64,000 nt of DNA. It comes from Apodospora peruviana. Its lineage: Eukaryota; Ascomycota; Sordariomycetes; Sordariales; Lasiosphaeriaceae. The notes beneath the pieces were generated by a model that made no database searches, had not been told where the DNA came from, and was given only the letters and a program-made list of their open reading frames with translations. The translations under genes were made by a program, and so were the position numbers. The DNA lies in contig JAUEDM010000001.1 of the NCBI GenBank assembly GCA_033439685.1, positions 248,001-312,000 on the forward strand, given 5' to 3'. Numbering within the stretch: position 1 is the stretch's first letter; every line of letters starts with the position of its first letter. Below, one piece after another: positions 55,566-64,000 of the stretch.

Positions 55566-58500
55566 ATGGACCGATTCACGCGTAAAGAGCACGACGATGC
55601 TCTGCCTCTCTTTCAGACCCCTTCGAGCGTAGGCCTAGCCGTGGCGCCCGACCGCACCGATCGGTCGCGGTCGACCTCCCCAAGACTACAACATAGGACG
55701 ACTTCGGCAGAATCAAGGGTAGGTCAATTACCACGCAGGAACGATATCAAATACATGTAAAGAGACTAACGTTGGATATAGACTGTGGCCGACGAGTTCT
55801 CTTTCCTTACCCCCGCCGAAACCGCATCCCAATTAAAGACTTCTTTACACCATGGTCTCACACCCGCCGAAGCGCTCTCGAGGTTGCGTGATTACGGTCC
55901 AAACGAAATACCACACGACGATCCCGAGCCTTTATGGTTGCGATTTATCAAGCAGTTCCAAGAACCCTTAATTGTCCTTCTGCTGGTGTCTGCTGGCGCC
56001 TCGATAGTCGTAGGGAACGTGGACGACGCTATCAGCATCACGGTGGCAGTGACGATTGTGGTGAGCGTCGGCTTCATCCAAGAATACCGGTCGGAAAAGT
56101 CGATAGAGGCGCTTAACCATCTGGTCCCGAACCATGCTCATCTGGTACGGAAAAGCGAGCCAAAGTCCGCGGTCTCCCGGCCCCCTAACTGGCCAACAAA
56201 CGGAGAGGATCTGCCGGAGCAAAGCGAAAGCTCCGGCTCGCTTACCCCTATTGATGAAGAGATTCTCGAGTCTACATCTTCCAAAGTCATGGCCGCCCAA
56301 TTGGTTCCGGGAGATCTGGTTCTGTTCACGACGGGTGACCGGATACCCGCCGACATTCGGGTGACGAAGGCCGCCGATCTGACCATCGATGCGTCCAATC
56401 TCACCGGAGAAAACGAGCCCGTCAGAATCACGGCGGACGCCAAGGCTCGCAAGGGCCTCGCTGCTCCGAGCTACGGAACGCCCTCCTTGCAGTTGCCAAG
56501 CCCTTCAGCCCCGAGCCATGACAGAGGAGACAGCGGGACAAATATCGCGTACATGGGTACTCTTGTGAAGTCCGGGCATGGGCAGGGCATCGTGTTTGCG
56601 ACTGGAGGGAATACACACTTTGGAACGATTGCCACGAGCGTTTCTGGGACCGAGAGCCCGCGTTCGCCTCTTCAGGTCTCTATGGATGAACTTGGGTCAC
56701 AACTGAGCAAGATGTCCTTTGTCATTATTGGACTGATCTCGCTGATTGGCTGGCTTCAAGGAAAGAATCTACTCGAAATATTCACCATTTCCATCTCGTT
56801 AGCTGTTGCTGCTATTCCGGAGGGTCTTCCGATCATCGTCACAGTCACATTGGCTTTGGGAGTCCACCGCATGGCGCGACACAATGCGATTGTGCGCAGG
56901 ATGCCCAAGGTTGAGACTCTGGGTTCCGTCAACGTGGTCTGCACGGACAAGACCGGAACGCTAACTACGAATCATATGACAACTGCCAAAATGTGGTTCT
57001 TTGGAACCGAGGAAGCCTTTGATGTTGATTCTGATGATGAAGCAACCGAGTCGAAGCCTGACCCGGCCACGTTGCGGATTCTGCGCATTGGTAACATTGC
57101 CAACAATGCACGCCTTGCCCGTGGGTATGCCGACAAGTCGGCAGCTTCCCGAGCTGTGCTTTCGTCTACTCAGGGTAGAGGTCACACGCCCACATATACA
57201 CGATGGGTCGGACAGCCGACGGATGTCGCCATGTTGGATCTCCTTGATCGATTCAAGGAGCATGACATCCGCGACTCTATTGGTCCTCGCGCTAGCGAGA
57301 CACCGTTCAGCTCGGAGCGGAAATGGATGGGAGTTATCATCGGTTCAGAGGGAGGCAAGAACGAAAAGGAATTTGCATATATCAAAGGTGCCATCGACAG
57401 AATCCTCGATTCATGCGATACCTACCTTACCAAGGATGGCAGAGAGTTTGTCATGGACTCGACACGCAGGCAAGAAGCCCTTCTCGCTGCGGAGAAGATG
57501 GCATCCCAAGGCCTTCGTGTTCTGGCTTTTGCAAGCGGGGCCGTGACAAGACCTTCTAGAAGCAGATCCTCCATGCCTAGTGGTCGCGTCAACACCCCTG
57601 ATAGGATCGAAAGCCCGAGCCGTCAGGATGTCGAGGAGCAATACAGAGGCCTGACTTTTGCTGGCTTGGTGGGCATGAGTGATCCACCCCGACCTGGCGT
57701 AGGCCGCTCGATTAGGAGGTTGATGCGTGGCCGCGTGAGAGTGATTATGATCACTGGTGATGCTGAAACCACTGCACTTGCGATTGGCAAGCAACTGGGC
57801 ATGGCGGTGGCCGTGGCATCGGAGCACGCGGCAAACCAGGTCACGGTTCGGTCGGTGCTTCGAGGCGACGAGATCGACAACATGTCAGACGAGGAGCTTG
57901 CGCAGGTGATGGACCACACCACGATATTTGCGCGAACCAACCCCGACCACAAGTTGAAGATTGTCAAGGCCCTGCAGTCCCGCGGTGATATTGTCGCCAT
58001 GACGGGAGACGGGGTTAACGACGCTCCCGCGCTTAAGAGAGCGGATATCGGCATTGCTATGGGCATGCACGGAACGGATGTAGCAAAGGAGGCTGCAGAT
58101 ATGATCTTGACTGACGACGACTTCTCGACCATCCTCCACGCCATCGAGGAGGGCAAAGCCATATTTAATAACATTCAAAACTTTCTGACGTTTCAGCTCA
58201 GCACAAGCGCGGCTGGGCTATCTCTCGTCCTTATATGCACCTGCTTGGGGTTCAAGTCGCCCCTGAACGCTATGCAGATCCTCTGGATTAGTGAGTATTC
58301 TCCTTTCGGCTGATGATTATTGTGTTGTTGTTAACAGACGATAGATATCATCATGGATGGCCCACCTGCACAGTCGCTGGGTGTCGAGGCGGTGGACAAG
58401 GATGTAATGAACCGACCGCCGCGCCGGAGGAACGACGCGGTTCTCACGAGGCCACTGGTCACGCGCGTGCTGACCTCGGCCTTTATTATCATGCTCGGCA

Positions 58501-58883
58501 CCATGATGGTGTACACGCGCGAGATGCTCGACGACGGAGAGGTGACGCGCCGTGATACTACTATGACGTTCACCTGCTTTGTGCTGTTTGACATGTTTAA
58601 CGCGCTGACGTGCCGGTCGGAGTCCAAGTCGGTGCTCCGGGGCGAGGTCGGCGTGTTCTCCAACACGCTCTTCAACTGGGCCGTGTCGCTCAGTCTGGCA
58701 GGCCAGCTGCTTGTTATCTATTTTCCCTGGCTCCAGGAGGTGTTCCAGACGGAGGCGCTGGGGCTTAGTGATCTTGTTAAGCTGGTGATGCTGTGCAGCA
58801 CCGTGTTCTGGGTGGACGAGTTCCGGAAGTGGTGGAAATACGGCCGTAGGAGGCTTGGTACCAATTACAGCCAGGCTGTGTAG
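55566..58883 (+). CDS. pmr1: Golgi P-type Ca/Mn ATPase, PMR1/SPCA type
   Basis: Three exons (55566-55718, 55782-58290, 58345-58883; introns 63 and 54 nt) encode 1066 aa. The cation-ATPase N-terminus ([20 protein letters not shown]) is followed by M1-M2 and the A domain with [12 protein letters not shown]4 carries PEGLP ([18 protein letters not shown]). The phosphorylated Asp is about residue 440 in CTDKTGTLT, and the hinge is [22 protein letters not shown]5-M6 contain [13 protein letters not shown] and [13 protein letters not shown], the latter assembled across the last intron. The N and D in M6 complete the single Ca/Mn site of SPCA pumps. It loads the Golgi with Ca and Mn for glycosylation and sorting and is near full family length. 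The first exon supplies a 51-residue Arg/Ser-rich tail. Confidence 0.95.
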
Positions 58884-59366
58884 TGTTTTAGTAGAATAGA
58901 ACGAGGAAGGGTTGTGATATAAGTGATGATATTTGTTCCCGTCTACGGGTTAGTGTAATTTATATGGCACTTAAAGAGGCCTGACTTTTTGTAGACATGT
59001 GTAACATCTGCGCTGGTATATATAATAGATGTAATTATGCCTGTGACATCTTTATGAGATGTTGGATTAGCTGAGTTGATCCGTAATCTCCAGTTCACAA
59101 TGTTAAAGCACTCTACGGAATATATCCCGACTGATGGTTCAGATAGGGGTGCTGATGTGCGGGAGCTTAATTGGGTTGCGGGGCATAGGTAATCATCACC
59201 GCCCCCAACCGCTACGGTCGACCGACATGTTTAAACTTGTCCCTTACTTTTCAGGTTACTTTACGGCTACCTTACCTCAACCCCCAGCGCATCGTCGACA
59301 AATACACCACGCGAGGGGGCCACAAACAAACAGCAATGCACCGCCATTTCCCCCACGGCAATACCG
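58884..59366. other. Short intergenic between PMR1 and COG4
   Basis: 483 bp holding the PMR1 3' flank and the COG4 promoter, both genes rightward. No gene was seen. Confidence 0.5.
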
Positions 59367-61995
59367 ATGTCTGCCCTCCCCAATGGCGTCGCTACCGCTT
59401 CACAACTGCAGAACAAGATGGCTGCTCCCAGCAACAGCAGCGGTAGCACTCTCGTCACTACGGGCCGCACAAGACGAAGCAGCAGCCTCATCAACCCCAT
59501 AATAAATAACAGAAATGCCAACAACATTACCAACAAAAAAGACGATGTTGTCTCTACGAACAATCCAACCGCCCTCCTCCGCGACGCTTCTTCTCCGTCA
59601 GAAATCCGCTCCACCCTCTCGGCCCTCCACACTCGCGAATCGGCCCTCACGTCCCGGCTATCTTCGCTATTAACAGCCCGCCAAGATGTCTCCCGATCTC
59701 TCTCGAGACTAGATAACCTCCGCGCAGGTGTCGGCACGCAAGTGATCGCCGCCCGTGGTATCAGCAACAACATGCTATTTTCAGCCTCAGAAACCGCTTC
59801 CCATTTATCTTCGCGGGTGCGGGCTCTCGACCTGGAGAAACAGAGGGTGGAGGATACGTTGCGCGTAGTCGATCAGGTTGCTGAGCTGAAAGCCTGCGTT
59901 GCGGGAGTGGTGGGAAGCATGGGCGCGCCGCAGGACTGGGAGGCTGCTGCCGGATATATTGCGCGCGCCGCACGGGTCCCGGAAGAGGTTGTTAGAGGAG
60001 GCTTCGCTGCCGCCGTGGTGCCTAGTGTCGAAGTACCCGACCCCCCTTGGGTTACGCTCGAAAACGCACGAGAAAGTCTCTGCAGTTTGTTTTTGCGTGA
60101 GTTTAAGCGGGCTGCTGGGGAGAACGATGACGCAAGAGTCACGAGGTTTTTTAAGCTGTTTCCGCTTATTGGGCGCGGGGATGTCGGGCTCGATGTTTAT
60201 GGGAGTTATGTTTGCCAAGGAGTGGCGGGGACAGCGCGGGCGGTGTTGAAGACTGAGGGAAACAAAGAGGGGTTGTTCTTTGCGAATGCCCTGACGAGGC
60301 TGTTTGATCATGTTGCCAGGATCGTGGACTTGCACGGAAGTTTGGTGGAGCGGCATTATGGGACCGGCAAGATGGTTAAAGTTATTGAGAGGTTGCAGGT
60401 CGAGACGGATGTGCAAGGGGGGATTATATTGGATTCGTGGGGTGACGAACGGGCGGTGGATAGAAGACTGACGGATGTCAAGAGTTATCCGTTTTCGTTT
60501 TTGGTTCAGAGTTTTCTCCCGCCGCAGAGAGGGTTTGGGGGCACGCCGAGGGTGAATTCGCCTGCTCTTGGGAATAAAGGGGGGAATGATAATGATGTGA
60601 GGAATAGCGAGGATGAGGGGGTCAACATGAAGGAGGTGCATGCTCTGCTGAGCGAGATTGCGTTTATGCTTGGTCGGTGGTCGCTTTACTCGAGATTTCT
60701 GGCTGCCAAGTGCAGGGTACGTTTTCTTTTACTATTATAATGGGGTTTTATGGTGACTAACAGTGTTATAGGATCCTGTCACGTCAGAGGAAACACCTCT
60801 TACTGTCCCGGAGGTTGTAACCAAGTCCAATCTGAGCCGAAAGGTTGCCGGAAAGCTCTTGACGCCATATAACGTCCTGGCGATGTTCTTCTTCCGGCGG
60901 TCCGTGGAGAAGGCGTTCCAGATGGACGAGCCCGTGAGCGGACTGTCTCTGAGCATGAGCAAGCCACTCGACAGCAACCCCCCATTCATCATCTCGGCCG
61001 TCGACGACGTCATGTACATTGTCAACACGCTCATCCAAAAGTCCATCTCGACATCTCAGAGGGGCGTCATCGACAACGTCATCCCCATGATCTCGAGTCT
61101 GTTGGGGTCTGACTTTGTCGGCATGATCCAGCGCAAGATGCGCGACGAGTCGTACCCCAAGCCGGCTATACAGGGCGGACTCCCGCCCGAGGACAAGATC
61201 ATTGCTTTTATCGTGCTAATCAACAGTCTCGACATGTCGAACGAATACCTTGCGCGCATCATCTCGAGCATCCTGGCGCCTGCGAGTGACGAGTCGCAGA
61301 GTAATGGTACTAGAGGTCACCCTACATCCCTGAAAGACTCGTTCCCTTTCCAGAACGACGCGAAAGATGTGACCGCGCGCTTGAACACACTCAACTCGGC
61401 GTTCTCCTCCAAGACCACTGAGCTTCTTAATGAGGGTATTGCCGTCTTGTTTAACCAGGTCATCAAGCCGCGTCTGCGGCCGGTTCTGACCGACACCTTT
61501 CGGGATACAGACTACACGCTCACGGAGGATGAGCTGGCCGATCTGGCTGCGCAAAACGATAAAGACGTGGACGAACTGCTCGACCATGCGCCGGCGGTCT
61601 TTGAGGACGGGTGGGACCGCCTGATGAAGCCCATCGCGCGGCTGATGACGCCCAAGACTTTCTCTTCTGTGCTCGACCTCACAGCCAGGTATTTGGGGAG
61701 AGTCCTTGAGAAGCGCGTGTGGAGTTATGCGGGTGGACGCACGAGTCCGTACGGGGCGATCCGTATGGAGCGCGACTTTAACGGCATTGTGGCGACCATT
61801 AGCAAAGGGAATTATGGTGTGAGGGACGTGTTCGGGAAGACGATGCAGATACTCATGGTGGCGAATATGGAGGATGACGAGTGGGATGAGCTTGTCGCTG
61901 CCGAAGAGGAGGGGGATGAGGATGCGATGCTTTGGGTGCTTAGTGAGGAGGAGAGGAGGAAGGCTAGGACAATTGTTCGGACGGGCGTGGTCTAG
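59367..61995 (+). CDS. cog4: Conserved oligomeric Golgi complex subunit 4
   Basis: Two exons (59367-60716, 60772-61995; intron 55 nt with branch gactaac) encode 857 aa. The N-terminal part has the COG coiled coil (IRSTLSALHTRESALTSRLS, SRVRALDLEKQRVEDTLR). The middle follows the COG4 layout (FFKLFPLIGRGDVGLDVYGS, LTRLFDHVARIVDLHGSLVE, ALLSEIAFMLGRWSLYSRFL). The C-terminus GVRDVFGKTMQILMVANMED matches the end of COG4/RINT-type helical bundles. COG tethers retrograde intra-Golgi vesicles and keeps glycosyltransferases in place. The region after the start is Ser/Asn-rich, as often in fungal orthologs. Confidence 0.92.
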
Positions 61996-62620
61996 CTGCC
62001 TACCTATCTGGTTATAGTCTGGGCCATATCATATAATCATATGATGGTTGTCATTCCCGTTGGCTTTAATGATCCTTCAGCATTATTTCTAGCATAAATT
62101 CTTCGGTATTTTATTACTTGCCCCAAGGTACGAACGAGGGCCAGGGAAATGGAAAACGGATGGGGATAAATAAAAAAGTCAGAGCAAAAAATAAGACGAC
62201 GGGTGCTGTTTGCTTGCTTGCTTGCTTTGAGCTGCGTTAAGCTTGAAAGACACTCAGCTGAACTGAATGAACTGCGTGTATCAACTTTACGCGGCGCTGC
62301 GAGCGCCTCCCAGCATCAACAGCTTCCTTCCATCAAAGCTGCCACTCAGCCTTTCCCCTCTCACTCTTTCCTCTCGCTTGAATCCCAGATACAGACTGAG
62401 AGAGAGTTCCTTCCTATTCGTGGACCTTAGCCAAATTTTGCTCGGCATTTTCTAAAGATCAATTGGCACCCGAGTGAGCTACAGACCGTTTAACCGTTAG
62501 TAGAACGCACACAAATTGGCTGATATATAACCAAGCCGACAGACAGACCTGTCATCTGGACGATACGAGTGATAATCAACGCCAACTAACTGAACCGGTG
62601 CAAGACATAAAGCAGGAAAC
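61996..62620. other. Intergenic between COG4 and the PSI-domain gene
   Basis: 625 bp with the COG4 3' flank and the next promoter. A small ttgcttgcttgc run lies at 62211-62224. No gene was seen. Confidence 0.5.
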
Positions 62621-63499
62621 ATGGGCGTGCTGGTCTCAAACCTAACTGCCGTTGTGACAAGCAATGATGGCGACGACGACGACGAGCAGCGGCTGTACCG
62701 ATGCTGGGCGCTCCAAGGGTGCGGTGATTGCCTGAGATCTGAAGCCCGTTGCAGTTGGTGTCCATTCGTATGTGAAACTTTCTCTCTCTTACTTACCTAC
62801 CCCTTCTTGGTGTTTTCTTCATTGTGCTGCCGTGAAACGATGATCGTCGGTTGCACAACTTTCACTTTCATATACCTATCACATACACCCGAGGGGTTCG
62901 GGCTCCTTGCAACCTTTTCACGAGGAAAGATAGATATTCAACGACCCTCACAATAATCACACCTTCCACACACACACGTTCCAAACACAATAGGTACCAG
63001 TATCACCCCCTACGCTCCATTTGATCCCTCACTACCTACCGATCTAGATATCACATACCTCCTCCTCCTACTCAACTCAATAACTACTAACGCCCCCTCC
63101 CCGAAACAGACCCAATCCTGCGTACCAAACAACCATCGCATCATCCCCCTCCTCGCGCCAGCCTACAACAAACACATCTGCCCGCACCGGTCAGAGCGGT
63201 GGGAGATCCGCACCAACCCGCTAGGATGCCATGTATCAACCATCACGACGCTCACATCCATCGTCAACATCTTGTCGACTCTGCTCGTCGTGCTGCTGGT
63301 CTGGCTGGCCGCGTGGGCGGTGGCACGGTTAAGAAAACGAAATCGGGAGAAGCCTGGCTGGTTGTGGAACATCATCTCTTCTACGAGTCGCTGGAGCGAG
63401 CAGTTGACTGTGCTGAGGAGAAAGCTTCTTTTCCAAAGAAGGAAAAACCCGGATGATGATGACGAGACGGTAGAGGAGGAAGCGAGACCTTTGTTGTAG
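62621..63499 (+). CDS. PSI-domain single-pass membrane protein
   Basis: Two exons (62621-62767 and 63110-63499) encode 178 aa. The 342-nt intron has branch tactaacg and acceptor aacag. The join makes a cysteine-rich PSI (plexin-semaphorin-integrin) fold: CWALQGCGDCLRSEARCSWC, then PF joined to TQSCVPN, with later Cys in HICPH and GCHV. A transmembrane helix follows (SIVNILSTLLVVLLVWLAAW), then RLRKRNRE and a cytoplasmic tail ending EEEARPLL. No cleavable signal peptide is obvious, so a signal anchor with extracellular or lumenal N-terminus is likely. The acidic EEEARPLL end resembles an ExxxLL-type sorting signal, hinting at an endosome or vacuole location (inference). Confidence 0.85.
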
Positions 63500-63783
63500 C
63501 AATGAAGTGATGCCGAACATTTACGCTTGTCTTTATGTCGACACACTCCTAAGCAGAGTTACCTAAGAAGCAAAGCATTTTCTTTCATATTGTACATATT
63601 ACTAGCTACCATTTTGATCTCTCTAACTGGCCCGTCAAGCGGTCATGTTTACATAGCAGCTTAGGGTTCTTACGACAAATCCAACCGTGAGAAGACCGCG
63701 TTTTTTCCCACACACCAACGAGCAGAGCTAACGGGGTGAATAGACGCTTTTATTCCCATCCCAAAAATTTCCGACTTTCCTTC
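63500..63783. other. Short intergenic between convergent genes
   Basis: 284 bp between the PSI-domain stop and the stop codon of the leftward S9 peptidase gene. No gene was seen. Confidence 0.5.
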
Positions 63784-64000
63784 TCAGTTCCAGATGCCTA
63801 GAGTTTTCTGTGTCTTCTCCGCTAGTCCGTTATCATCACCAGCCGCGGCCTTGTCCGCGTCAATGCCAGAGTACTTGTTGATCCATGAAATAACCTCCCG
63901 ATGCCAGACCAGCGAGTTTTCCGGCTTTAGGACCCACTGGGTTTGTTATATCAGCATGAGATCTCATAATCACGCTTGGGCTTGAACTGGCACTTACATG
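63784..64000 (-). CDS. C-terminus of a DPP5-like S9 prolyl oligopeptidase (partial)
   Basis: The terminal exon (63936-63784) encodes [20 protein letters not shown] followed by KYSGID and a hydrophilic tail to TLGIWN. The 61-nt intron has donor GTAAGT at 63997-63992 and acceptor CCCAG. At the very edge, 64000-63998 supplies a His codon, so the spliced reading is H-WVLKPENS. The catalytic His of S9 peptidases sits in this position (family pattern [14 protein letters not shown]). The best match by recall is dipeptidyl-peptidase 5, a secreted fungal enzyme removing dipeptides such as X-Ala. The rest lies beyond the right end. Confidence 0.85.

Noticed and set aside
1..64000. CRISPR arrays, operons, secondary-metabolite cluster, 5S rRNA
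   Set aside because: I looked for regularly spaced repeats, clustered biosynthetic enzymes and the fungal 5S sequence and saw none. The DNA is eukaryotic with spliced genes.

Overview
The window is nuclear DNA from a filamentous ascomycete (Pezizomycotina, most likely Sordariomycetes). The signs are many short introns (mostly 49-102 nt) with GTANGT donors and CTAAC/CTGAC-like branch sites, roughly one gene per 2.5 kb on both strands, pyrimidine-rich leaders, and fungus-specific families: a 7TM-RGS hybrid, an FSH1 hydrolase, an RTC4 protein, a BEM46-type hydrolase and a type I metacaspase with a Q/G/Y-rich prodomain. Species cannot be named from the sequence alone. Exon structures were built by hand from splice signals, reading-frame continuity and protein-family knowledge.

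Layout. 0-5 kb: the first codons of a leftward gene preceded by an 18-bp minisatellite, then a 7TM-RGS regulator. 5.8-9.4 kb: a metacaspase and a WW-domain/glycine-zipper protein, divergent. 10.7-13.3 kb: an NmrA-like reductase and a small secreted protein. 14.1-14.6 kb: decayed tandem repeats. 15.0-19.1 kb: a single-pass membrane protein, a doubtful CxxC micro-ORF and an FSH1 serine hydrolase. 19.7-22.5 kb: two divergent paralogous multi-pass membrane proteins of unknown function. 23 kb: a tRNA-like sequence. 24-29 kb: RTC4, dynamitin and molybdopterin synthase small subunit. 29.6-36.4 kb: a large disordered protein, an ERD1/EXS protein and PEX10. 38-40 kb: a LYAR-type zinc-finger protein with an unusually long first intron. 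40-43.3 kb: gene-poor, holding a 300-bp inverted-repeat element that looks like a MITE. 43.3-44.5 kb: a BEM46-like hydrolase. 44.5-46.5 kb: AT-rich, gene-free, with a perfect GC-rich hairpin. 46.5-50.7 kb: an NFX1/FAP1-type regulator. 52-54 kb: cohesin RAD21. 55.6-62 kb: PMR1 Ca/Mn ATPase and COG4. 62.6-64 kb: a PSI-domain membrane protein and the last codons of a DPP5-like S9 peptidase.

Most genes are housekeeping, and there is no operon or obvious metabolite cluster. Themes that recur are Golgi homeostasis (ERD1, PMR1, COG4), signalling and cell death (7TM-RGS, metacaspase) and chromosome biology (RAD21, RTC4). The least explained items are the paralogous membrane pair, the secreted protein with a hidden last exon, the MITE-like element and the decayed repeats.
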